A DNA stretch of 64,000 nucleotides. Source: Paracyclopina nana. Taxonomy: Eukaryota > Arthropoda > Copepoda > Cyclopoida > Cyclopettidae. A model generated the notes under the pieces. It was not told the origin of the DNA. It searched no databases and saw only the letters and a list, made by a program, of their open reading frames with translations. Position 1 is the first letter of the stretch. Each line of letters opens with the position of its first letter. The DNA lies in contig JAGUCH010000001.1 in assembly GCA_019096065.1 (NCBI GenBank), positions 16,120,001 to 16,184,000 on the forward strand, given 5' to 3'. Below, in pieces: positions 38,301-49,500 of the stretch. Made by a program: the position numbers and the translations under genes.

Positions 38301-41193
38301 CAAGTTGTTTGTTGGTGGCTTCCCCAACAATGCACGCATTCAAGAAGTCGTTCGTTCCACCAACATGGATGGGCAAATTGAGGGCCTCTCCATTGGAGGG
38401 CATAGCCTTGGACTCTGGAACTACAAGGAAGCTCGTGATCTTCGTGGAGCTTTGGAGCGCAATAAGCTCAAGGACCAGCCTGAGAAAGGCCTCCGGTTTG
38501 ACGGGGATGGCTTCTTTGCTGTGGACAGGTCCAATTACCAGGATATTGCGGAGGAGTTTTACTTCAAGCTGGCCTTCAGGGCGGAGCGTTCCAATGGAGT
38601 TCTACTGTTTATTGGAGACAAGTCATCTCAGGATTATGCTGCTCTGGAGCTCAAAAACAACTACCTCTTGTATAGCTTCAATCTTGGGGGCGGAACGGTG
38701 AGTCTGGAAGCAACTGATCCCATTGAAATGGGAGTGTGGAACAATGTAGAGATTTTGAGGAAGGGTCGCTATGGTGAGATGATCATCAATGGGGCCAATG
38801 TGGGCAGCGTCACCAGCCAGGGTGATCGTGAACAATTGTCTGTTGGGAACGAAATCTACTTGGGAGGCTACATATCTGGACAAATGCCAGTGAGAGAGGT
38901 GCAAGACATTAATTTCAACGGATGCATCGAAGAAGCTTTCATTGGCCCTGATCGGATAGACTTGAGTGCCACGAGTCCGGGATCCTTTGGTGTCAAGGCT
39001 GGTTGCATTGAGGGCAAGGTTGACCTCGTGACCTTCCCAGCTGCCACTCCTGGTTACATGCAGTTGAACAGCCTGGACTTGAAGGACAGGATCGAATTGA
39101 GTTTTATGTTCAGGACCAGCCAAGCTCGGGCTCTGTTGCTGTATATGCATGACACTCCTGGCTCTTTTTACTATGTGTCATTGTCAATTCTGGATGGAAT
39201 GCTCAGCCTGAATGTCTTTCCGGAGTACACATTGGGATTGGCCAAAGAGGGAGAAAAGCCAACTCTTTACAACGATTCCAGGTGGCATTCGGTCTCCATT
39301 CTTGTGCAGCAGTCCACCATATCTTTGCATATCGACGATTACGAGCATTTCAAGTGAGTTATTTTCCACCTCTTGCAAAAAAAGGTGATTTATAGTATCA
39401 ATGCAATTTTTAGGGTTGATGTGCCCAATTCGGAGCAGCTTCCTCTTCTCAATCAAAGATATCATGTCTTCCTTGGCGGAGTTCCTCCTGAAACGCCAAT
39501 GGTCAGTGGAGCCTCTCCCACTAAATCCCCCTTCATCGGATGCATCCGTGATGTCCTGGTTGACTCCAGAGTGGTCAACTTCAACAGCGTCGTCTACCAC
39601 ACTGGAGTGGAGCTGAGCAAGTGTGTCGTGGACAAGGTCGAGACCAACGTTCCAGATGAAGAAGATGACACTGTGATTGAAGATCCTGGCACGAAGTCCA
39701 CAGATGATGACGACGATGAAGCCACTGATGACACCAATGACAATTCAGTGACTGATGATGACGAGCCTGAGACTGTGTGGAATATCAAGCCTCCCTCAAC
39801 ACCTTCTACAAGATATGGCCAATGCAAGCTACCCATCGTTCCCAGCTCTGATCCGGATATTAGTCCATCATCCGGATTGAGGTTCGGTCTCAAGCCGGAG
39901 ACCTACTTGGAATTCAATAAGAAGCTCAAGATCAAGCGACGATCTGACTTTGGCATCGAATTCAAAACGAGTGTCCTTGATGGCCTTATTTTCTACATAG
40001 CTGACGAGAAAAACATCGACTTTATTGCCCTCTTCGTTAAAAACGGCAAGGTGATTTAGAACTGGCATTCGCATCCTTCGCAACCTCGATGTTCAAACTA
40101 TTTTCTAATTAGGTCAACTATGGTTTCAACTGTGGATCTGGCACGGTGTATATTGAAAGTCCCTACCGAATTGATGACAACCGTTGGCATTTTGCTGAGT
40201 TTAGTCGACAAGGTCGAAGTGGCAAACTTTATGTCGATGGCAACTTAATTGGAGAGTCGTCCGCATATGGACCTGCCATGAACATCGAGGTCGTCGACAA
40301 CTTCTTCCTTGGAGGGCTTCCAGAGGAGATTTTCGCCATTCCCTTGGTGCAGAAGAACCTCAAGGTACACGTATATTTGTTAGCTTTGACTTTTAAAAAA
40401 TTAAATGCTCTTGCCACGTCAGTTGTGAAATTAATTTCCCCTAGACCATAGCGCATAATATTGAATTCCATTTTCAGAATGTGGCCAATGGCTTTGTCGG
40501 TTGTCTCAAGGAAATGAGGCAGCGGGACGAGGCCATCGGAAAGTGGAGCAAAAACTTCCGTGGCGGCGTGGTGCCCTGCTCTGACAAGGTCGAGCCTGGC
40601 TACTTCTTCGGCCCGGATGGAGGCTTTTTGCTGGCCTCCAGGCGTTACAGGGTCGGCCTCGATTTCGACATCACGATGCAGATCAAGCCGAGGAACATTT
40701 CCGGACTCCTGTTGGCCATCCAAGGCCGCAAGGATTACTTGATCTTGCAGATGGTCGACGGCACGATGACCTTCACAGTGGATAATGGCCGTGGGCCCAT
40801 CACCGCCATTTTCAAGCCCGACTCTGCTTTCCAATTCTGCGACGGCAACTGGCACGAAATCCATGGTGAGAACTTCAACTTTCACCTTTTTTGTGTTGGC
40901 TTTTTTTCAATAAAAGAATTTTTCCAGCGGTGAAGGCCAAGAATGTGGTGACGTTGTCCGTGGATGACATTTTTGCCCAGCCTGGCATTGGAGTTCCGGG
41001 GGTGTCCTCGACAGATACCAATCATGGCCTCTTCATTGGAGGTCATCCGCGCCCTGACCGGCTGAACGGGCTGCGAACCACGGGCAGTTTTGTGGGCTGT
41101 GTCAAAGACATTGTCATCGAAGGCAAACCGTTGCTCGTTGATGCTGAAATGCTCAAAGGCGACATTTCTTCCCATGTTTGCCCGACAATTTAA
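23339..41193 (+). CDS. LanA: Laminin subunit alpha, alpha-3/5 (LanA) type, 3,806 aa
   Basis: Thirty-three exons chain in frame: 23339-23569, 23696-23854, 23915-24322, 24583-24846, 24900-25050, 25110-25278, 26040-26167, 26226-26363, 26478-26753, 26849-27900, 27992-28379, 28434-28910, 29397-29441, 29495-29658, 29723-29879, 30201-30437, 30495-30666, 31166-31286, 31349-31516, 31911-32491, 32554-32815, 32868-32989, 35003-35130, 35195-35368, 35424-35557, 35615-35756, 35814-37150, 37204-37391, 37449-39353, 39414-40050, 40113-40364, 40478-40865, 40928-41193. A signal peptide (1-24) is followed by the LN polymerisation domain (to about 278), 11 LE repeats (to about 836), and the large alpha-3/5-type middle domain (about 840-1410; [13 protein letters not shown]). 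Next come LE12-16 with an L4 module in LE16 (about 1635-1829), LE17-22, a coiled coil opening with CSSC for chain disulfides (about 2190-2785), and LG1-LG5 (2785-3806). Secreted as an alpha-beta-gamma trimer, it builds basement membrane and binds integrin and dystroglycan through LG. LE17 carries a 33-aa insert, and the LG3-LG4 linker is Asp-rich. Confidence 0.96.
25335..25730. mobile_element. MITE with 40-bp terminal inverted repeats (laminin intron 6), Tc1/mariner-like
   Basis: The first 40 nt and the reverse complement of the last 40 nt agree at 37 positions; the shared core is GTCTGACCGTTCAAAATTGG. The outermost bases are TATA on each side, consistent with a TA target duplication of the Tc1/mariner superfamily. 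The 396-bp element has no transposase frame, so it is non-autonomous. It accounts for over half of the 761-nt intron 6. Family assignment rests on the TA ends only. Confidence 0.75.
29057..29182. repeat. Short palindromic MITE-like element, copy B (laminin intron 12)
   Basis: It has the same layout as 20768-20908: an outer CCGGGTCA / TGACCCTGCACGG pair and an inner AGCGCCCTCT (29096-29105) / AGAGGGCGCT (29139-29148) pair. It is about 125 bp and sits in a 486-nt intron. Confidence 0.6.
33405..34445. mobile_element. Mutator-like foldback DNA element with ~195-bp TIRs (laminin intron 22)
   Basis: The left arm (33405-33600) and the reverse complement of the right arm (34248-34445) match along almost their full length. 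Shared blocks include ATAAAGATCGTAAAGATCAC, TTGTGATCTATAAATGGACA, GACGCGCTAGC and CAGTGTTTATGATCT. The element is flanked by a perfect 9-bp direct repeat, CTTTTAGAT, at 33396-33404 and 34446-34454. Long TIRs with a 9-bp target duplication are the signature of MULEs. The ~650-bp interior has no open frame of note, so the copy is non-autonomous. It fills half of the 2,013-nt intron 22, the longest in the gene. Confidence 0.8.
33632..33856. repeat. Small inverted-repeat element nested in the MULE-like element
   Basis: AAGGCCTTGTTCACCTGCA at 33632-33650 is mirrored by the reverse complement of TGCAAGTGAACAGGCCCTT at 33838-33856 (16 of 19 match). The ~225-bp unit lies in the interior of the larger element and looks like a separate MITE inserted there. 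No target duplication is clear, so the family is left open. Confidence 0.45.
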
Positions 41194-41209
41194 ATTCCTC
41201 TTTGGCACC

Positions 41210-41215
41210 AATAAA
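41210..41215 (+). other. Candidate poly(A) signal of the laminin gene
   Basis: AATAAA lies 17 nt after the laminin stop codon, with a second at 41333-41338. The second position is more typical for cleavage, so two 3' ends are possible. Confidence 0.55.
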
Positions 41216-44200
41216 ATCTTCCCGATCCACGCGGAGCACAGTGGGTAGCAGCAGCACTCTTTTCCAAAATTACTTTTTTTCTCCAAATTCCATTCCCATT
41301 GTGTATTATGTGTGCTTATTCCAATTCGATTAAATAAAGAACGACGATTTTGGCAACTTTTAAAACCACCAAATCGTGTTTGTTTTTTGATATTTTTCAT
41401 GATGAAGAAGAAAATTGCTCTCTGCCTGAAGGTATCAAAAATTTTGAGGTTGATAATTGGAGTTGTTTTAGCCAGAGTGCATCCAATTCCTTTAAAGAGC
41501 CTATCATGCAGCAGCTAGCAGGGCTTTTATTTCAAATTAGTCCATAAATGTATATTTTGTGTGATGGATAATTGGATGGTGAGTCAGCCCTTTTCCCTTC
41601 CATCCATCGAAATTCCCAAACGAGTTGATGCGTTGTTGATGTAATGTTGCTGTTTGAAATTCAGCACATCTATCCACTCCTCTCTCCTTCTTATGATTAA
41701 GAATTCTGGAGTGCAACAAGCGTGAAATAGAGAAAAGATGAAAAGTTATCTCAAAAATGATGCATGGATTCAAAACTTTCCTTGCTGCCATGAGCAGGCT
41801 CGCTATTTTACGTACAGCATAAAATAATGAATTAGAATTGTTGCTAAAAAAAGAGGTTTTTCAATACGTTCAGTCGAAATAAATAATTGGATTTTCTTAC
41901 TAGGGCAAATTTCAAGCCAGCTTTTGAAGTGGCTTTCATCTCCCTTGGCAATGTTACACAATGTAGCAGCATTGCTGAGGAGTGGAGTCGGAATTTTGCC
42001 AACTTTAAATTAACTGGAAAGCATATGGCGCCAAATGTAAAATTGATTCAATTTTTACATCTAGCAGCTCATTTGAATGTCACATTAAGGACATCATCAG
42101 TTTCCAGCTCAACGCTCCCTAATTCCTAATTTGGTTTTTCGCGTCTGGTCGATGACACATCCGATGCTGCACACTTCGTTCAGATACGCATTAATTTAGA
42201 GCTTGCTCCATTGCTAATATCCGACGCCTGGCAAATTCACCCTGGAGCAAGACACATTCTAAAAAACATGGCAATTTTTCTACTTTTCCCAGCTTTTTTC
42301 TCGTTCAGAAAAAACGATGCTAAATTTGCATGCTTTTCTTACAAGAGAGAGGGAAAATTACATTATTGCCCCATTGTGCACTTATTTGGCACGAGTGTGC
42401 TTTATTGGGGGGCTACCGAACAGCGCTATAGCTACTATTCTACACAGCTTCCATTCAGCGATTCGAATCGGTCTTTGAAATTGTAAAGCTTGCTTGCAAA
42501 ATAGGTCGAGCTGAGCTTTTATGGCTGTTTGTCCACCGGATCATCTCACTTTTTGCCTCCGTCATCATTATGACCATCACGCGAAGGGAAAAAAGGATTC
42601 TGAATAATGTTATGTCTGGCTTCGTTATTGTGAGGTGGAATGTGAATTCAATGCTAACAAAAGAAGATAATCGGATCGAGAAAAAGTATCATCATGTCGC
42701 TGCTCTTCCTCCTTTCAAAGGCATCAAAATTGCGATCTGTTCAGTCAACTAATGCCTTTATCATTTGATTGAACTGGCACGCTCGGGTAACCATTTTTTG
42801 TGCGAAAGCATTCACAACAACAGCTTTGAAAAGCTACCACGCGTAATTCAAAGGGAGTGGTCTGATTATTTTCGAGCCACCCTATACATACAGTAAGCTT
42901 ATATATCTTTGAGCCCAGAAATGCATGCTCTTTCCTTCGCATGCAAAGCTACACACAATATGGGCTTTTTTGGCATCCTATCCAAGCTGCAGCCATTGGG
43001 TGTTCAGGTAATAGATCTCCTCATTTATTAAGGGGAAATGCATAGAGTACAATGTGCTCCCGCAGAAGATGCAAATGCGCGGAAAATGTGCACCGAATTA
43101 TACCCATGTTATGTGCTTCTTGCGTGTGTATGTACTAATACACGCGCGTACCCACTGCAAAGTAATCAACAGCTTTACTGCGTACCTGTAATGGTATAAA
43201 AGATTCTAAATTACACAGTAACTTCAGTTTCCCCCATTTTGCAGCATTATTTTTTGCTTTTACCTTCTTCGTCTTGTGTATGCATTTTACATGGAATATC
43301 TAACGCGCACAAAGACTTCGGAGAAAGAAAAAGTGACACACATTTCCCTCAGGATTGTGCAAATAATTTATGCCCTAGAAGGAAAAATCGTGCATTTAGC
43401 ACAGCAGCAAATGCATCATCATCATCTTCATCTCTCTTGGGGCTTTGGGATCAATCAATTTCAAAAAGTTTTCCTGATCCTGAAAAAGAGCTCTGGTTTT
43501 GGGGGTGGGGAGAAAGGTCTTTAATCTTCATGATACATGTCTATATAGATGATGCAGTTATGTGATTTGTCTTGCATAGATATCCATATTGAGCCAATTC
43601 CTTAGGGGCCAAAGTGCTCAATCTTTTTTTCCACCACCACTACTTCTACCCTTGCACTCTCAGCTCTCCTAAGAAGAAGAAGGCAAAAGGCTCAACTAAT
43701 TTGAAAAAGTTTCATCTTGGGGTTGGTTTTTCATAGCACACACACACATTCTCCTGTTCGCTCATCATCTTCATAAATTAGCAAGAGCTTCGCATATTAC
43801 AAACTATGACTGCAGTTGGAAGAGGGGAAGAAGATAAGAAGAAATGTTTTCATTTTCTCACTGAATGTTAATATGACTTTGTTATAGGATTTTTAATAGG
43901 GGGACTTTACTTAAGGGGGGGAAAAGTTTGAAGTCACTTTGTGTGTCTTTTTTTCTGGCTTTTGATCTCTTGGCAATAATCAAAGTTGAAAACAATTTCG
44001 GCCCCTCTTGCCTCTCATATATTACAGAAATGTTTATATCAGTGATTTTCCCCCATTTTGGTAGAGTGTAATATTAGCAATAGCAATCAGGACCAAAGTG
44101 CAATGATTGCCTTTTACTTCTTCAGCATGCAAAACCATCATGCAAAGAAACAATTCTTGCTGCTCTTTTAGTGTATAAAAGAAGTTGGCCAAAGTCGTAA

Positions 44201-45995
44201 ATAACAAAGTTGGCTCCTTAGCTAACTGCTGTGGCCATGAATCATGGATGGATGCAAAAGTGGCTGAAACAGAAAACTTACTTTCCAGCTGCACAGTGAG
44301 AGAGATATATATAAGCTCAAAACGAAGGTATGGCAAAAAAGGCTCCTCTTTTTGCTGTATCCGCAAAAAAGCTAGAAATGTATCTAGCATGCAACAACCT
44401 ACATATTATAAGGTAATATTTAGTCCCACAGTGAAAAATGTCTTTCATGCAGCTGTAGCTGTCTTACTTGGTTCGCGTGACAGCGATATCCGAACGAAGA
44501 AAGCTATCACGATTCCTGATCAGAAATATTATTAATCATTTAATGTTGCAGCATTTCGAGTGTAACTGCGTAATGAAATTATAGGCCAGCACATATGTTG
44601 CTTGCTTTCTAAAATCTGGTTATTACTGAGATCGATACCAAATGTAGATTCTGATATCTACACAGATGTCCCACGCCAGAATTTAGCGCTGCTGCAGTAA
44701 TTTATGCAATGTAGCTGGCTGCAACAACTACTAGTATATACACCCTAATTAAATTCCAGCCAAAAAGCTCTCAAAGTTGACGTCTTTTTTTCCGAGAGGT
44801 CCACGCAAGACAAGTTTATGGTCTAGGGGCCATCAGGAGGAGACGATAACAAGATCAGCAGGGAGAACATTTATTACCCACTAGAAGTAGTAAAACCCGA
44901 ATCAAATTTGGCAATTGGTTCATGATTCTTTCCAAAGAGGAGAACCATTGAATTTTCATAGCCTGATCTTCATATTGGAGCTCTTTTTAAATATTGCATA
45001 CAACCAAGCCACACAATAAAGGGGTGGAGATTTCCAATATCAACATCTCTCATAAATCTTGCAATTATCATCAAGTAAAAGTGAGCCATAAAGCCATAAA
45101 ACGAGAGACACTGAACTATTGAGCAATTGTTTATGATCCCCTAAACGTGTCCTGGCTTTCCAGGAGCTTGGAAATTGTTTGGTTCTGGCCAACGAGGCTG
45201 GAATGTGGCTGCTGCTGCTGACAAATTATTATGATGTTGTTTCCTACTGTTAAAACTTTTTGACTCTTCCAGCATGGCTGGCACATTCCAATGTGGAGGA
45301 GAGAAACTGCAGCAGTGTTTTTCATCAGATACAACTCACATGGCACGGTATTGATTACGGGGTGTCAGGGCTTGACAATCTGATATGCATCACGAATCGG
45401 TTCAATTGATTTGGGTCAATTTTCAGCTAGACCAGGGATTCCTTTGTGGCATGCCAAGAATGGGGAATTGAAAAGCTATTAGATTACAGGAGCAGCATAA
45501 GTACGATTATTTATGGATAAGGCTGAGCCAGTTGTCAACTGGCTGATATTTGTCAGTTTGGTGGCAGATGACATAAATGTTCAATAATGCAGCAAAAACA
45601 GACAGACTGGAAGGTAAGGGTGGTGCGTGGGTTGCAATTTGCATGTGTCCCCTCCCTTGCAGCAGCAGCAGTGCACAAATTAGTTGGCCACTTGGTGCAC
45701 AGAATGCCAAAAATGCCAGTGTAACTAGCGAGATCTAATTGCTCGTGCGAGATTGACGGGAAAACGTAAACTACAGATATGTATGCCAGACATCTTTATC
45801 CAGCTTCGCTTGTCACATAAAGTCTGGCTGAATTTCAACCCTTTCTTTTGCCCCAATCTGGTTGGTTGCTGCCAACCGAATTGGAGAGGCAAGAATGCCT
45901 CGTAAAACTGCCATAAAACGCCAAAAAAGTCGCGTGCAACGAATGTCTGGCAATCAAGTCTGGCAGCTCTGAGAAAAGTAAACAAATAAAGACCA

Positions 45996-46012
45996 CCAGC
46001 GCCCTCTGCTGG
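45996..46012 (-). promoter_or_regulatory. CTCF-like insulator motif
   Basis: On the minus strand this reads CCAGCAGAGGGCGCTGG, a close match to the CCASYAGRKGGCGC-type consensus known for animal CTCF. It lies about 490 bp from the initiator tRNA gene, between two protein-coding neighbourhoods. Binding is inferred from the motif only. Confidence 0.4.
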
Positions 46013-46488
46013 GATGAATTGAGCTATCAGCAGGAATTTGTGACCAGTGTGAAATTGGGAATGGTTCAACTTTTTTTCTTCTTCTCCTCTTCATTCTTGG
46101 ACCGAAAAAAAGGACCACTTTGAACTGTCAAGTACTAGGATTTATGCTTTTCTTCCTCTTTGTTAGTCCTAGTATGAATGTGGCGAAGGCGGCGGCTCCA
46201 AGAGACGTCAAAACAAGACAAAAGATTACAATGAGGGCTAGAAATTAGTTGGCATTTTCAACATGAAGACTAATCTCGAGAACTTGGTGGTTTGCTCGGA
46301 TCAAAGGAAACAAAACATTTTTTTGTTCCCTAAAATTATCGGAGCAAATAGCATGCTTAGTATAGAAACTATGAGCAAAGCCCTTGAACGTTGTTTGCCT
46401 TACCTAATTTCATGAAGAGCTCGCGTATCGTTTTCGGAGCAAAAAAGGACCATCTTTATATGGCTATAACACGAGTCGAAAAAGAAAG

Positions 46489-46496
46489 AAAAAAAA
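46489..46496 (-). terminator. Pol III terminator of the tRNA gene
   Basis: Eight A's on the plus strand give a T8 run on the minus strand, starting 3 nt after the tRNA 3' end. This is a standard RNA polymerase III stop. Confidence 0.8.
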
Positions 46497-46498
46497 TA

Positions 46499-46570
46499 TA
46501 GCAGAGCGTAGTTTCGATCTACGGACCTCTGGGTTATGGGCCCAGCACGCTTCCACTGCGCCACTCTGCT
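46499..46570 (-). tRNA. tRNA-iMet: Initiator tRNA-Met (CAT)
   Basis: The minus-strand 72-nt sequence starts AGCAGAGTGGCGCAGTGGAA and ends CGCTCTGCTA. The 7-bp acceptor stem (AGCAGAG/CTCTGCT) has the initiator's A1:U72 pair. The anticodon stem is CTGGG-CCCATAA-CCCAG with three G:C pairs, and the T loop is ATCGAAA in place of TTCGA. All of these mark eukaryotic initiator tRNA and not elongator Met. It has no intron, and CCA is not encoded, as expected for a nuclear gene. The T8 run follows. It delivers Met to the start codon with eIF2. Confidence 0.97.
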
Positions 46571-49500
46571 TTGCTATGAAATATGAGCAAGATTTCAGTT
46601 ATTTAAAGTGTATGCATAGTTGACCTACTACACGTGGTCTAGTATTTGGTCAAAAGCTCCGTGCCGAAAGTGAATTTTGTCGTAAAAAGATTTGTCAGAG
46701 CGACAAGCGAGGCCAAGAAAAGAGATTTCTTATCGTAAATGAGGTCTTGCTTGCCCCAGTATTACTACTACACAGGACAGCTTTGGTCCCTTACAAAATG
46801 AAGTTGTTCACCCGAAAAAAGTAATGGGTAGGTGGAGATTTGGTCTGGAATTTCACACACAAAACGCATTTTGTAGCTGCTGCTGGTCTGGCCAAAAAGC
46901 TTGAAATTTGTTGCTGCAGTTCAAATTGGACGTTTTCATTCCATGTTGTACAGGGAGGTTTTTCAGGGATAAAGCCAGAATAACAAACAACAGGGGGCCT
47001 TCACATGCAAATGGCTCGGAATTTCATAGCATAATTCTCCCAGGAATCACACCAGAAGAAGGGGTTGTTGTAGCATGAGAATGACCTCAAAACAGCCAAT
47101 TCCACCCTTGCTGAAATGTTCCTAACAAGCTTGCTCCAAAAGGATTTGAGCAAACAAGCTTTTACAGCTTTTTGACAAAAGTTTTCCTTCTATCAATTTC
47201 ACCTCCTTTTTCTAAAAGTCAGTCCATATCTCTCCCAAGAATTATAATGGCTACCCACTCAAGGCTTTCAGCTATGGCGTTGAAAGTGGAAACCCCTTTT
47301 AGTGACAAAACGAGACTCGAATTTAGAAAAATTGTCTGGCCTGGACAGATGTGGTGGGAGAGTGGTGCTTTTAAGAGTCCATATACAGAGTGATGGGAGA
47401 GTATCAATCCCAAGATAAGGACACTCTCTAATCCCTTATTAACATGCAGCAATTATTTACTTTCCAGCTTGATTACAGAGTCCCATTGAAGTTTTTTTAC
47501 AACCCCCTCCATCATCAAAGTACTCAAAGTCTCAATTGAATAGAAAATTCATGGCAGCCAGTTGTAGTAGAAGAAGCACCAGCAGTGGGGGTCCAATTTA
47601 AAATTCGAAATTTGAACTGTATGGGGGCCAATTTGATGCATGCATCAATTCAAATGAAATGTTTTAGAGCATCCTTCATGAGTTATAGCAAGGAGAGAAA
47701 TAATCTTGTTTGGCGGAAAAAATGGCCGCGCCATCACCATCATCATTTTCTGGCTAACGCCATTCCCCTATAATTTGGCCACAGCATGCGCGCCAAAGGC
47801 TCTCCGATACTCACTTTATCATCACCCCAAGGCTGACCCCGAGAAGTCAGAACGGCTATAGCTACCTAATCATTTTCCTACTTAGCAGAAGCACTGGAAA
47901 ACAGCTCAATTTTCCACCACTGAGAAGCAGGTTTTGACCTTGTGCTCCTGTGCATTGGTAGAATCCATCTTAGTGCCCACTAAAGGATATGAAAAAATGG
48001 CTCAATTTCCTCTGTGCTGCTGCTATATGCTACATTTTGCGCACTTGTCTGCTTTTGCAGGGTGAGATTATGATTGCAATTATGACAGAGGGCTAAATTG
48101 TGTGTTATTATCAAAGGTAACAGCTTCAGCAGCGCTGCGGTCTCACCCCCTTTGTCACTTTGCAAAACCCTTTTATTATTACTATTTGGCTGAAATAATT
48201 GCTACTTCAGTCCATCTATTTCGAACTCAAATGGCCAAAAAGAAAACAATTCCATAACCAGTTGTAGCGCTTCAGATGCTGTTGCCATGGAAGTCGCCAA
48301 AAGACGGCCAAATAAGCCAGAATGTAAACAAAGCGTTTTCTTGTGTGCGCAAAATTGAGCCATGCAGACTTTGATGTCATTTTCCTCATGTCATGGATCC
48401 TCCCTGAAGCCATTTATACGTCATCAAGCAGCAAAGGAAATGAGATTTCATTGCTAGCAGCAGCTGCTGTTTTACAATTTACTTTTATTATTAGAGAACT
48501 GAGTTGAGTTCTCCATCATAAAGTGGCACTTTTAATGGCACTGGCTAATGATGACAGGAAGCCGTCCTGAATGGGTAATCACCAAATTAACACTCCGTAT
48601 GGGAAAGAAAGCTTTGTTTTTGTCACTTCCTCCTCGCCGCGCTGCTCAGAAAAGATGAAAGGGTCTATGGGCTGATTAATGGCCAGTCATGAGAGATCAA
48701 CATGATCTGAATTATGGCACTTCCCATCGCCACCACAAGCAACAGCCCAAATGGAGTCATCAAAGCTGCTGGGTGGCGCTTTTCTCAGGCGCGTGATTTA
48801 AAGGCACAAATTTCCTGCTAAAAAGCTACTAGCTAGCTGCTGCAGTGGTTTACGTTTTGGGAACCCAATAAGTCATCTCCCAAATTATAAAGGTAAAAAG
48901 AGGATCCCCTTCATTGTGTGGTTTCAATTTTGTCGCAATTTGTTCCGCAACGCAACAACGATAATATTGCATGCTAAGGATTTTGGTTGGTGTTCGCGTT
49001 TTTCAAGAGCAATTTCATTTTCTCACCAACGGTAAAGTGGTGCTACTATGATTAAAACGCTCGCGTAAGCTACTACTTACTTCTTTCTCGCAACGACCAC
49101 CCAACGAGATCCCACGAAGCTCACGATCATCAAAAGGCTCCAAAAAGGAACCGTTGAAGAAAGGCCATTTGCAGCTAGGCCTAAATTTGTACTATGAATG
49201 TGGGAAGCCAATTTTGCCACTTACTGAGAAAATCACCCTAAATAATTTGTACATTGGGATATTCTTCATAAATAGAAGCTAGCACGTTTTGGCTCGATTG
49301 ATCGAAATTGGATTTTCAGTCCATTTTTTGCTATTGACCTTTTGACTCTGGACGTCCAAACTTGAGATTGGATGCTCGTTCTGAGCCCTCACATTATTTG
49401 AGCTAACTATGTTTGACGTCTCGCAATATAACTATTATGTAGAAAGTTGCAGCAACAGTTGGCTTGTGTAGGACTGAAATTAAATGAAAGTGCAGCTAGT

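Larger units (their letters stand above)
41339..46498. other. Long non-coding stretch after the laminin gene
   Basis: No open frame here has coding composition, and I see no transposon ends. It holds AT-rich sequence, short ATG/stop-rich frames and scattered pyrimidine tracts. The only items called inside it are the CTCF-like site at 45996-46012 and the tRNA terminator at its right end. Confidence 0.5.

Noticed and set aside
46919-46940. TTCAAATTGGACG resembling the MITE terminal repeat
   Set aside because: Only about 12 bases match, with no second end; probably chance.
48750-48780. Sequence resembling the reverse complement of the miR-2 family (CATCAAAGCTGCTGGG)
   Set aside because: The conserved seed end is missing and no opposing arm is present.
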